DNA of 39,772 nucleotides from an uncultured Spirochaetales bacterium (GCA_947305945.1 CAMZFA010000002.1:1-39772); one strand, 5' to 3'. Counted from the first letter of the stretch, positions 17,997 through 26,561 are shown. Notes: a model not told the origin generated them from the letters alone. Translations and numbers: made by a program.

Positions 17997-18118
17997 AAAC
18001 CAAAAAAAAGGAGGTATATGAAAAAGACCCTGCTGATTCAAAGTGTATCTGAACCTTCCTGAGAAGTATATGAACCGGACTTCAGCAAATTCACCAAATC
18101 CAAATAGGAGATAGCAAA

Positions 18119-18706
18119 ATGGCATTAAACGTAAAGACGCTTGCGAAATTATCAGACGCAAGAGTTCAAGTAAGTCAGTCAGGACTGAAGAAGTCCGGCA
18201 GAAACACATTCAGCAATTATGACTATTATGAGCTGAAGGACTTCCTTCCGAAGATATTGGAAGTCTGCAAATCAGTAGGTCTTTGTCCCATCGTCACATT
18301 CGGGGCAGAACAGACCAAGTTGACAATCTACGACACAACGGAACCGGATTCCTTCATTGAGTTCTGCTGTGATTCAGTCAAAGCACTTGTCAAGGGTGCG
18401 GCGGACATTCAGAACGAGGGAGCCAAGCAGACATATCTCAGGCGTTACCTCTACATGGCGGCATTTGAGATCGCCGAGGCAGACACGGTTGAGGTTGATG
18501 CAGCCGACAAAGCAAAGGTTGCAGCCGGTGACATGCACCGCATGGAGCTTCTTACAGAGCTTGCCAAGTACGGCCTCACGGTTGAGAAGCTTACCGCCTA
18601 CAAAGGTTCAATCGACAATATCCCCACCGATTATCTTGAAGATCAGCTCAACAAGAGAAAAGCAAAGGAAGCCGCGAAACAGAACACTCAGGAGGCCGCC
18701 GTATGA
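18119..18706 (+). CDS. erf: ERF-family single-strand annealing recombinase
   Basis: GLKKSGRNTFSNYDYYELKDFLPKILEVCKSVGL...AADIQNEGAKQTYLRRYLYMAAFEI typical ERF pattern. Confidence 0.88.
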   Translation: MALNVKTLAKLSDARVQVSQSGLKKSGRNTFSNYDYYELKDFLPKILEVCKSVGLCPIVTFGAEQTKLTIYDTTEPDSFIEFCCDSVKALVKGAADIQNEGAKQTYLRRYLYMAAFEIAEADTVEVDAADKAKVAAGDMHRMELLTELAKYGLTVEKLTAYKGSIDNIPTDYLEDQLNKRKAKEAAKQNTQEAAV

Positions 18707-19623
18707 CAGTGAAGTTCGATGCTGCTACACATACCTACACCAATGAATACGGTAAAACCTTGATCTCCGTTACGCAGCTTCTCAGGAAGCACAGTATAAC
18801 ACCGGATTTCTCTAAGGTAAACAAGGACCTTCTTGAGTTCAAGGCTCAGAGAGGAACCATGATCCACAAGGAAATCGAGGATTGGCTTTTCGGTGGAGAC
18901 GAAGGATTCACCTCCGAGTTTGAATACTTCCGGGACAACATCGCACCCATGTTCAAGTTCGCCCGTCCGGAAGAGATTCTTTTCACAAACGATTATGCAG
19001 GGACCACGGACCTTCTTGCGGTTGACGCAGACAGAAGCCTTTGGGTCGTGGACTACAAGACCGGACAGGTCCATAAGGAAGCGGTCAGGTGGCAGCTCTC
19101 CCTGTACAAGTACGCTTTCCTCTTCATGAGGGCGCAGGGCGTATATTGGGCCGATCTCCCCTATGATCCGGAAAAACCCATCAAGCTTGCGGTGTTCGAT
19201 GCAAAGGAGACCGGGAGCAAGTTCTATGAGGTTGAAGAGATTCCGGTAAAGCAGATTGACGAGCTTCTGAGGTGCGAGTTCGATGAAGAAACAATCTACG
19301 GAACAACAACACAGCTTGACGCTTCACTCGTTCAGAAGGCATTGGCCTTTGAGCAGGCAATAGCCTCACTGGATGCGGAGAAGAAGCGCATAGACACCGA
19401 ATACAAGAACATCAAGGCACAGATTCAGGCGGCAATGACCGAGAACGGCGTGAAGACCTATGAGACCGACAACATCAGGATCACGGTCAAGAGCGCGTAT
19501 GAGCGCACAACCGTTGACAGCAAGAAGCTTCAGGAGAAGTTTCCCGAGGTCTATGAGGCTTGCGCCAAGAAGAGCAAGGTTGCCGAATCACTTTCGATCA
19601 CCATAAAGGAAGCAGCCGAATGA
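18703..19623 (+). CDS. PD-(D/E)XK exonuclease-like recombination nuclease
   Basis: GTMIHKEIEDWL, AGTTDLLAVDADRSLWVVDYKTGQ, WQLSLYKYA; partner of ERF. Confidence 0.85.
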   Translation: MTVKFDAATHTYTNEYGKTLISVTQLLRKHSITPDFSKVNKDLLEFKAQRGTMIHKEIEDWLFGGDEGFTSEFEYFRDNIAPMFKFARPEEILFTNDYAGTTDLLAVDADRSLWVVDYKTGQVHKEAVRWQLSLYKYAFLFMRAQGVYWADLPYDPEKPIKLAVFDAKETGSKFYEVEEIPVKQIDELLRCEFDEETIYGTTTQLDASLVQKALAFEQAIASLDAEKKRIDTEYKNIKAQIQAAMTENGVKTYETDNIRITVKSAYERTTVDSKKLQEKFPEVYEACAKKSKVAESLSITIKEAAE

Positions 19624-20048
19624 AGTTTGAGAGGGTTATCAGCTCAACACAGCTTGAATCGTTTCTTCCTGAAATGAAGAAGGCCGCAGAGACCTCCAAG
19701 ACCGGATATGTCCATGTGCTTGTCGAACCACCGAGAAGACACAGGACAACCGGCCCGGGAAGTCAGGGAAACCACCTCAACGGACATATCCAACAGATTT
19801 GCGAGGTGACAGGCAATGACTTTGACGATGTGAAGAAATATGTAAAGCAGATGGCAATACCTATGGGCTATCCGATCATGCAGCGCAGAGGAATACCGGT
19901 CTATGACCTTTGGGGAAAACCGGTTGGAATCAGCGAGAAGGATTGCGACACGGTTCAGTGCGGCTTCCTCATTGATTGCGCCCACAGGTTGGCAGCAGAG
20001 CTTGGGATAATCCTGAAGGAGAACGAAAGTGAATACTGGTATTACTAA
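19620..20048 (+). CDS. Phage recombination-region protein (possibly NinB-like)
   Basis: ATGA overlap with nuclease; conserved-looking GNHLNGHIQQICEVTGNDFDDVKKYVK; position before NinG. Confidence 0.45.
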   Translation: MKFERVISSTQLESFLPEMKKAAETSKTGYVHVLVEPPRRHRTTGPGSQGNHLNGHIQQICEVTGNDFDDVKKYVKQMAIPMGYPIMQRRGIPVYDLWGKPVGISEKDCDTVQCGFLIDCAHRLAAELGIILKENESEYWYY

Positions 20049-20508
20049 GAAGCTGAAGCTCTCCACCGAGAGGGAAAAGGCGTTGAAGTCTTTTCAGAAG
20101 GCCCGCAAGCTTCAGGATGCAAACGATCTCGGCTATGTGAAGTGCATTTCATGCGGAGCCATAATCCATGTCTCCGAGGCAGACGGCGGACATTTCATCC
20201 CGAGGCAGTTCAAGGCCACGGAGCTTGAGCCTTCCAATGTCAATGCACAGTGCCGCAAATGCAACCGCTTTGAGGCCGGCAATCAGATCGGCTACCGCAA
20301 GGGTCTGATCGAGAAGTACGGAGAGGCCGAGGAAAAGAGACTTGAGAATCTTCACGATGCCGCAAGAGGCAGCGAGGAAGCCTACAACAGCCTTCCGGAA
20401 GAGGACAAGGCCCTGATCTACAGCAAGAGGACGGCGCAATACTACCATTCGGAATACCTGAAATGGAACAAGGTCTGCAATCAGTTGGCAGAAAGGGAGA
20501 GGATATGA
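20029..20508 (+). CDS. ninG: NinG-like recombination protein (HNH-type Zn)
   Basis: YVKCISCGAIIHVSEADGGHFIPRQF...NVNAQCRKCNRFEAGNQIGYRKGLIEKYG. Confidence 0.87.
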   Translation: MNTGITKKLKLSTEREKALKSFQKARKLQDANDLGYVKCISCGAIIHVSEADGGHFIPRQFKATELEPSNVNAQCRKCNRFEAGNQIGYRKGLIEKYGEAEEKRLENLHDAARGSEEAYNSLPEEDKALIYSKRTAQYYHSEYLKWNKVCNQLAERERI

Positions 20509-21170
20509 AGAGTTCCATAGACTTCTTCCGGCATGACATTAACGCTCAGCAGGACCTCAAGATCAGACGGATAATCCGGGATCATGGTTATGAGGGCTAC
20601 GGGGTGTATTGGCATGTTGTGGAAATCCTCTACATGTGCAACGGCAGCACCCCGTATGAGGACCTGAAGGCAGAGATTTCAGGTGTCGCACCTTTGGCGA
20701 TCCTTGATTCCCTGATTGATTCAGGACTGCTTCACCTCACCGAAGACAACATGGTTGTGTCGGACAGGGTTATGAAAGAGTTCGGATTTGCAGAGGAACG
20801 CAGGCAGAGATATTCAGAAATGGGAAAGCTTTCAGCCTCAAAGCGTTCAGCCGAGGTTCAACCTAAGTTAAACGTAGGTTCAACGCAAGTTGAGGAATCC
20901 AAAGAGAAACAGAAGCGTTTCGTCCCGCCTACCCTTGAAGAGATTGCCGCCTTCTGCAAGGAGAGAGGAAACAACGTAGACCCGAAGAAGGTCTTTGACT
21001 ACTACAGCGAAGGCAAGTGGAAGGGACAGGACGGAAAGCCGGTCCGCAACTGGAAGCAGAAGATCATCGCCGTATGGGAAAGAGACAAGAGGCCGGTCAA
21101 ACAGACAGTCTGCAATGATGCGGACAAGATGCGCTCAGACATGAACGCCAATGGAGGATTTGATCTATGA
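20505..21170 (+). CDS. Replication initiator/organizer with DUF4373-type N-terminal domain
   Basis: SIDFFRHDINAQQDLKIRRIIRDHGYEGYGVYWHVVEILY; followed by helicase-loader-like ATPase. Confidence 0.8.
   Translation: MKSSIDFFRHDINAQQDLKIRRIIRDHGYEGYGVYWHVVEILYMCNGSTPYEDLKAEISGVAPLAILDSLIDSGLLHLTEDNMVVSDRVMKEFGFAEERRQRYSEMGKLSASKRSAEVQPKLNVGSTQVEESKEKQKRFVPPTLEEIAAFCKERGNNVDPKKVFDYYSEGKWKGQDGKPVRNWKQKIIAVWERDKRPVKQTVCNDADKMRSDMNANGGFDL
20856..20894 (+). repeat. Iteron-like repeats GTTCAACcTAAGTTaAACGTAG / GTTCAACgcAAGTTgAG inside initiator gene
   Basis: 22-bp period direct repeat with internal near-palindrome CCTAAGTT-A-AACGTAGG. Confidence 0.55.
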
Positions 21171-21751
21171 TTACATATTTCACAGATAGGGTCCGTGTGT
21201 ATTCAGGTGTCCCGGGGAAATGCAAGAACCATTTCCTCAATCAGATAAAGACAAGGAACAAGGAGCAGGAGCTTTTCGCCAACCTTCTTGACGGACTGAT
21301 CAAGGGCAAATACTGGTCCATCAGTGTATTGGGAACTGTCGGAAACGGAAAGACAACGCTTGCTTGTGCGGCGGTCAACGAGTGGAACGACATCCATTAC
21401 TTCTATGAGGAAGGAGCCTACTACACCACACAGGGAGACCTTATCACCGAGTACAAGGACACATTCAACGATGAAAGCAGATTCACGGAAGCACAGGTGT
21501 TCAACCGCTATGCCCGCAAAGCGAAGCTGCTTGTGATTGACGAGCTTAACCCGAAGGACTGGACGGACTTCAACAAGAATGTCATTCAGAAAATCCTTAC
21601 GGAGCGTTACGCCAACGACAGACGCACGGTGCTGATCGGAAACCTTGAATCAAAGGACTTCAAGGCCATGTTCGACCCGCACATCATAAGCCGCCTGAGA
21701 GAGGGAGCGACCATCTACATGGTTGAGCCGGACATGAGGACAAGCCTATGA
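21167..21751 (+). CDS. DnaC-like helicase loader ATPase
   Basis: SVLGTVGNGKTTLACAAVNEW (Walker A), KLLVIDELN (Walker B). Confidence 0.85.
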   Translation: MITYFTDRVRVYSGVPGKCKNHFLNQIKTRNKEQELFANLLDGLIKGKYWSISVLGTVGNGKTTLACAAVNEWNDIHYFYEEGAYYTTQGDLITEYKDTFNDESRFTEAQVFNRYARKAKLLVIDELNPKDWTDFNKNVIQKILTERYANDRRTVLIGNLESKDFKAMFDPHIISRLREGATIYMVEPDMRTSL

Positions 21752-21900
21752 AGGACAACATGCCGAAGCACATCTGCAATCAGTGCGAATACATGAGAAG
21801 GGTTCCTTCCCTGTTTTCGGAGCTTGAGATCGTTGAGTGCAGCAAGAGGCTGTACAAGACCTTGAATACCATCCCTACGGGGGGGGGTATTGAAGTCTAA
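21748..21900 (+). pseudogene. Small Zn-ribbon-like protein, apparently frameshifted at a G9 tract
   Basis: CNQC...VECSK upstream of G9 (21879-21887); reading with one fewer G continues to 21964 giving ...LKSKWKTSPAWCPLKQEEKENDRY with the missing Cys. Confidence 0.6.
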
Positions 21901-21950
21901 ATGGAAGACATCACCGGCGTGGTGTCCGTTGAAACAAGAGGAAAAGGAAA

Positions 21951-22460
21951 ATGACAGATATTAACAGCGTGACAATGACAGGAAATCTCACGAAGGACAT
22001 TGAGATCAGGAACGGCGTTGCAAAGCTTTCGATCGCCGTAAACAGAAGCGTCAAGGACCCGAACACCGGGAACTGGAATGACGTTGCATCGTATTTCGAT
22101 TGGGTGAGGTTCCTCAGACAGGATTCAAACACTCAGGCCATACAGCAGAAGCTCGTCAAGGGTACTCCGGTCACTCTCATGGGAGAGGCAAGGCAGAACC
22201 GATGGCAGGATCAGAGCGGCGTTACCCAATACTCCGTCAACTTTGTGGTGAACAACTGGAAAATCCATGCAAGACCGCAGCCGGTCCCCGCTCCGCCTCA
22301 GGGCAACTACGGTTCATATCAGAACGGCGGTTATCAGCCGCAGCCGGGTTATCAGGGACAGCCTCAGGGCTATCCGCAGCAGACCCCGCCTCCGCAGCCG
22401 CCACAGCAGGACTACGGCAAGGGACCCGAGGCCTTTGACGATTCCGACATTCCGTTCTGA
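21951..22460 (+). CDS. ssb: Single-stranded DNA-binding protein
   Basis: OB-fold pattern VTMTGNLTKDIEIRNGVAKLSIAVNR...; Q/P/G-rich linker; acidic tip DDSDIPF. Confidence 0.93.
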   Translation: MTDINSVTMTGNLTKDIEIRNGVAKLSIAVNRSVKDPNTGNWNDVASYFDWVRFLRQDSNTQAIQQKLVKGTPVTLMGEARQNRWQDQSGVTQYSVNFVVNNWKIHARPQPVPAPPQGNYGSYQNGGYQPQPGYQGQPQGYPQQTPPPQPPQQDYGKGPEAFDDSDIPF

Positions 22461-22471
22461 GAGGTGCAGCC

Positions 22472-22792
22472 ATGAGAGTGACAATCGACATGATCCCTTA
22501 CGGATTCAACAACAGGATCACCAAAGAGACCCTTATGAGCATCACTTCACAGGAAGAGAGGTCGGTCAGACGGCAGCTCTCGGAGCTTGCGGCTCAGTAC
22601 CCGCTTTGCCTCTCTTCCCACTGGACCGGCGTTTTCAGGCCGCTTCCTGAAGAGAAGAACTACGTTGAGGTCTGCCGCAAGGAAACTCTTTCCCGGGGAA
22701 AGAACACCTTCAGCAGGATCAAGGCCTACAACACCTTTCTTGAGGATGATGTTCAGCCGAGCCTTCCGGTTTGGGAGGATTGCTATGAGTGA
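22472..22792 (+). CDS. Hypothetical protein
   Basis: 106-aa ORF, same-strand operon. Confidence 0.6.
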   Translation: MRVTIDMIPYGFNNRITKETLMSITSQEERSVRRQLSELAAQYPLCLSSHWTGVFRPLPEEKNYVEVCRKETLSRGKNTFSRIKAYNTFLEDDVQPSLPVWEDCYE

Positions 22793-23123
22793 CTACGGTT
22801 ATCGCGCCCTTGCAGCCGCAATCGTGAGGAACGCCTATCAGGAGTATTGGGACCACTACATCGCGTACCGCAGGAGTTTGGAAATGAACAAGCGTGGTTT
22901 CGCCGTTGACGCTCAGCACAAGATGGAGAGAATCGAGGGCTTCTTCAAGTCAGAGTGGTACACGGAGATTCTTTGCGGAATCTCCCCCACGATCTCACGG
23001 ATCAAGTTTGAGAAGGACTTCAAAGACAAGCTTTCCGAAAAGTATGAGGAACTGAAGCGGAAAGGCAAGAAGGGCTGTGATGTCGGTTGGCTCTTCACGG
23101 AGGAAAGACATGCGGGAGCTTAA
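22785..23123 (+). CDS. Hypothetical protein
   Basis: ATG at 22785 with GGAGG RBS; MSDYGYRALAAAIVRNAYQEYWDHY... Confidence 0.7.
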   Translation: MSDYGYRALAAAIVRNAYQEYWDHYIAYRRSLEMNKRGFAVDAQHKMERIEGFFKSEWYTEILCGISPTISRIKFEKDFKDKLSEKYEELKRKGKKGCDVGWLFTEERHAGA

Positions 23124-23433
23124 CACCAAAGAGAAGATATATGACGCAGCCATGAAGAAGCACGGAATCGCGGCGCAGTCCATGATCCTTGCCGAGGAAG
23201 CGGGAGAGCTTGTTCAGGCAACGAGCAAGCTTCTCAGACTGAATGACATGAGCAGGCTCGGAGAATTCAAGGAGCAGCTTGCCGAGGAAATAGCGGATGT
23301 TCAGATCATGATTGAACAGGTCTCCCGCTATTACGGCATCACCGCATACATGGTGAGCAAGCAGAAGTTCAGGAAGCTTGTCAGGCTTGCGGACCGGTTG
23401 GAGGGTGCTGCATGTTGTTCATCGAATGGCTGA
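23110..23433 (+). CDS. MazG-like nucleotide pyrophosphohydrolase
   Basis: AEEAGELVQATSKLLR...EEIADVQIMIEQV. Confidence 0.8.
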   Translation: MRELNTKEKIYDAAMKKHGIAAQSMILAEEAGELVQATSKLLRLNDMSRLGEFKEQLAEEIADVQIMIEQVSRYYGITAYMVSKQKFRKLVRLADRLEGAACCSSNG

Positions 23434-23546
23434 TTGCGATTTCCGAGGTCTTCTTTGTCGGACTTGTGCTTGACACATTGCTGAGGACGATAGAGAGGCC
23501 CCGGAAAAGGAGAAAGGGAAATGGCAGGAAAAAGCAGAGGGATTGA
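23412..23546 (+). CDS. Small single-TM protein (44 aa)
   Basis: MLFIEWLIAISEVFFVGLVLDTLLRTIERPRKRRKGNGRKKQRD. Confidence 0.45.
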   Translation: MLFIEWLIAISEVFFVGLVLDTLLRTIERPRKRRKGNGRKKQRD

Positions 23547-24114
23547 TACCTACGCCACACGGCATTGCCCGGTTGTGATCTACCGGAATGAGAAGAAGGT
23601 TGCCGAATACCCGTCCATTTCCGAATGTGCGAAGAAGATGGGTATGACACCGGCGAAGGTGAAGCACTTTCTTCACTATCCGGAGCTTTACAAGGGACTG
23701 GACTTTGACATACCGGGGACAAGCATCTATGAGACCAAGATAGAGACGGTTGTCCGCAAGCGCGGTTTGAAGAAGATCGTCAGGATCGTACGCAGGGACC
23801 GGCCCAAGAAACCGGTCAGAAGATTTGAAAGGGTTTACATCGGAGGAAACATGAAGATAAGACCACTGGACACGAACATACTTCTTGAGAAGGAAGAGGA
23901 AAAGAAGACGAAATCAGGCCTGATCCTGATTGAGAACGACAACTATTCAGGCCTGTCAATCGGAACGATCAAGGCTATCGGAGAGAATGTTGAATCGGTC
24001 AAGGTCGGAGATAAGGTCCTCTATCAGGACGCGGACACAACTCCGGTCATGATGGACGGAAAGACACTTTACATCGTTGAGCAGGGAAACCTGTTCGGCA
24101 TCATAACGGGGTGA
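23521..24114 (+). CDS. N-terminal NUMOD1/HTH-like segment fused to GroES co-chaperonin (or two products via internal start 23851)
   Basis: MKIRPLDTNILLEKEEEKKTKSGLILI...VKVGDKVLYQDADTTPVMMDGKTLYIVEQGNLFGII is a Cpn10 pattern; internal ATG 23851 preceded by ggaggaaac. Confidence 0.82.
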   Translation: MAGKSRGIDTYATRHCPVVIYRNEKKVAEYPSISECAKKMGMTPAKVKHFLHYPELYKGLDFDIPGTSIYETKIETVVRKRGLKKIVRIVRRDRPKKPVRRFERVYIGGNMKIRPLDTNILLEKEEEKKTKSGLILIENDNYSGLSIGTIKAIGENVESVKVGDKVLYQDADTTPVMMDGKTLYIVEQGNLFGIITG

Positions 24115-24117
24115 GCC

Positions 24118-24381
24118 ATGATCGGGAAAGACAAGATTCTACATGCGGTTGTCTGCATGGTTGCGGTTGTCGGTTGCGGCATTGCCACCTGTTGGATTTC
24201 AAAAGGCGTTTCCCTTGCATCCGGAATCGGCCTTGCAATCGGTTTGGGATTCGGAAAGGAATACGGCGATTCAAAGGCATCCGGCAACAAGTGGGATTGG
24301 TGGGACATCGTTGCTGATCTAATCGGTACAGGCATCGGAGCAATCCTGCTGCTTCTGTTTTGGGTCCTGATCGGGAGGTGA
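24118..24381 (+). CDS. Small membrane protein (YfiM/DUF2279-like)
   Basis: KDKILHAVVCMVAVVGCGIA...GFGKEYGDSKASGNKWDWWDIVADLIGTGIGAILLLLFW. Confidence 0.6.
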   Translation: MIGKDKILHAVVCMVAVVGCGIATCWISKGVSLASGIGLAIGLGFGKEYGDSKASGNKWDWWDIVADLIGTGIGAILLLLFWVLIGR

Positions 24382-24384
24382 ACA

Positions 24385-24534
24385 ATGGAAAAACCTACCG
24401 GATTCGGAGCATGTTACTACCTAAAGTTCAACTTCTTTGCATTGGACGAAAAGAAGTTCTACTGCAAGAAGAAAGATACCCACAATTTTCATTGTGAGAA
24501 ATGTCCATATCACAAACCAACAAAGAGAATATAA
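24385..24534 (+). CDS. Small Cys-rich protein (49 aa)
   Basis: CKKKDTHNFHCEKCPYH; not in ORF track because of length. Confidence 0.5.
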   Translation: MEKPTGFGACYYLKFNFFALDEKKFYCKKKDTHNFHCEKCPYHKPTKRI

Positions 24535-24544
24535 GGAGAAAGAA

Positions 24545-24796
24545 ATGACAAAATCACAAACAGCATTGAATATCGTTAAGAGTTACGTTCTTGAACACCT
24601 CGACAAATCAGACAACATACCCGACTTTGATGTTTATGTTGTTTGGTCGTGCTACATCTTGGGAAACGTGAAATTTCTGATTTCGACATCTCTTCTTGAC
24701 GGTATGTATTACGAAGTCACATTCAATGGTCAGAAGAACGAATGGTACTTTGATGCTTACAAGAAATTTGAGAACAGGTACATCAAAGGAGAGTAA
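24545..24796 (+). CDS. DUF6275-like protein
   Basis: VLEHLDKSDN...DVYVVWSCYILGNVKFLISTSLLDGMYYEVTFNGQKNEWYFDAYKKFEN; RBS ggagaaag. Confidence 0.75.
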   Translation: MTKSQTALNIVKSYVLEHLDKSDNIPDFDVYVVWSCYILGNVKFLISTSLLDGMYYEVTFNGQKNEWYFDAYKKFENRYIKGE

Positions 24797-24798
24797 CA

Positions 24799-25179
24799 AT
24801 GGATTGGTATTGCCTAAAAGACCCTTACAACAACACGGTGGTGGAATTCAAGGGAAAGCCTTTGTATGTAAGCGATCCGTCTGTTTTGAAATTCTTAATC
24901 AAGATGAACGAGATCAAGATTGAGAACATGCCAATGCTTGAGCTTGAAAAGCATGTAACGTGGAATTTGGGATTTCCTAAAGAAAGAGGCCTTTATGTCC
25001 TTTTCTTTCAAAACGTTTTTCCTGATGGGGTTCATGCTTGGTTTGCCGGAAAGGATTGTTCATACGTTCTTACCTATTTTAATGGAACAAATTTTACAGG
25101 CCTAAGCATCAAATGGCTTGATTCAAGAGTATTTCTCGGTTGGCAAAAAATCGAAGAGTTTTCAGGGAGGTATTTATAA
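24799..25179 (+). CDS. Hypothetical protein
   Basis: 126-aa ORF with start after preceding stop. Confidence 0.6.
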   Translation: MDWYCLKDPYNNTVVEFKGKPLYVSDPSVLKFLIKMNEIKIENMPMLELEKHVTWNLGFPKERGLYVLFFQNVFPDGVHAWFAGKDCSYVLTYFNGTNFTGLSIKWLDSRVFLGWQKIEEFSGRYL

Positions 25180-25431
25180 ATGGTCCACAAAAAGACAATT
25201 GAAATGGTTGAGGCAGCATGTGATTTTTGCGGAAGCGAAATTCCTGTAGCAGTTCTCAACAACATTCCTTGCCGAGACGGTAAGTATGAGAAGACTACTC
25301 TTGTCATTGTAACCGAGATCGGAGACAAGAAGACAAACCACGGAACGCTTTCAGGTGTGATGTGTCCCGAGTGTAGGAAGCTTCTTGTCAAATGGGGAAA
25401 CACAAATGCAGCAATGCAGCGTATTCAGTAA
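25180..25431 (+). CDS. Zn-ribbon-like hypothetical protein
   Basis: ACDFCGSEI...VMCPECRKLL. Confidence 0.65.
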   Translation: MVHKKTIEMVEAACDFCGSEIPVAVLNNIPCRDGKYEKTTLVIVTEIGDKKTNHGTLSGVMCPECRKLLVKWGNTNAAMQRIQ

Positions 25432-25446
25432 TCGGAGGTAGCAGAT

Positions 25447-25647
25447 ATGACTTTTTTAGAATGGTTACAGATTATATTTATCGTGCTTAAACTTTGCGGC
25501 AAGATTTCATGGTCGTGGTGGATTGTTTGTATACCCATCGTTGCTCATATAGTTTTTCAGATTATTGTTGGAATAATCAAGGCAAGAGAAGAAGCACGAA
25601 CCCTGAAAACCTTGCCAAGAAGCTTTTCGGAGGTTATTGATTTATGA
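25447..25647 (+). CDS. Small membrane protein
   Basis: Two hydrophobic segments; RBS ggaggtag. Confidence 0.5.
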   Translation: MTFLEWLQIIFIVLKLCGKISWSWWIVCIPIVAHIVFQIIVGIIKAREEARTLKTLPRSFSEVIDL

Positions 25648-25874
25648 CAACAGCCTCCATTGAGAAAGCATGTGCAGCAAGCAAATCACGGAAGGCAATC
25701 AGCAGCAGGCGGTTCATCGTTCACACAAAGAACGGGGACCGCCCCGCTCAGATCGTCATATCACCGGGCAGAAGTCCGGTGTTCGTCTATGCTTCTTGCC
25801 CCACTATCATTGTCCATGAACAGAGACCCACTTCAAGGGAAGTTGACAGCGTGAAGGAATGGGAGGCCTACTGA
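25644..25874 (+). CDS. Hypothetical protein
   Basis: ATGA overlaps both sides. Confidence 0.5.
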   Translation: MTTASIEKACAASKSRKAISSRRFIVHTKNGDRPAQIVISPGRSPVFVYASCPTIIVHEQRPTSREVDSVKEWEAY

Positions 25875-26542
25875 TGGCGAACACTTTCACGGTGGATAAG
25901 CATCCGCAGAAGAAGGCCATTATCAAAGACATTCTCTCCGGCATGCCCGAGACCAAAATTGCGGATAAATACGGATTGATTCAATCCAGTGTCCACAGAT
26001 ACAAGAACGGCAAGCTGATGAAGATGCTTGCCGACATTTGGGACGAGAGGAACACCGAGGCAGGAAAGACCCTTATCGAGAGGTTTGAGGAAGTTGCCGA
26101 AATGCTGAAGAAGCAGCTTCTTGCCTGTCAGGAATGGCTTCAGGACCCGGACGAGCCGGACAAGTACACCGTTGCTCCCCGGGCCTCTGAGGTCATTATC
26201 ATAACCGAATGGTGGGACGATGAAGGCCGGACACACCGAAAGAAGGAACATCTTGACAGCCTTCTCCGGGAGATCAGGGACGAAGGCCGCACACCCACGA
26301 CCATATTATTTGCAAACCAAGACACAAGAAAGATATTACTTGAGACCGCAAAGATGATTCAGGCCAACCTTGAGCAGATAGCAAAACTTCAAGGTGCGAT
26401 CTCAGACGTTATCGTAGCTCAGAACAATCCGACAATCATACTCTCCGAGATAGGAGGCGTTGTTCTCAACAACATCACCTTGCCCGGAGACAGGGAGGCC
26501 GTTGTTGCAGAGCTGCGAAGGCTACAGGCTGAAAGACAGTGA
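25874..26542 (+). CDS. terS: Terminase small subunit
   Basis: HTH N-term (IIKDILSGMPETKIADKYGLIQSSVHRYKNGKL) immediately before TerL. Confidence 0.75.
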   Translation: MANTFTVDKHPQKKAIIKDILSGMPETKIADKYGLIQSSVHRYKNGKLMKMLADIWDERNTEAGKTLIERFEEVAEMLKKQLLACQEWLQDPDEPDKYTVAPRASEVIIITEWWDDEGRTHRKKEHLDSLLREIRDEGRTPTTILFANQDTRKILLETAKMIQANLEQIAKLQGAISDVIVAQNNPTIILSEIGGVVLNNITLPGDREAVVAELRRLQAERQ

Positions 26543-26561
26543 ATTCGATTATCTCTGCGGT

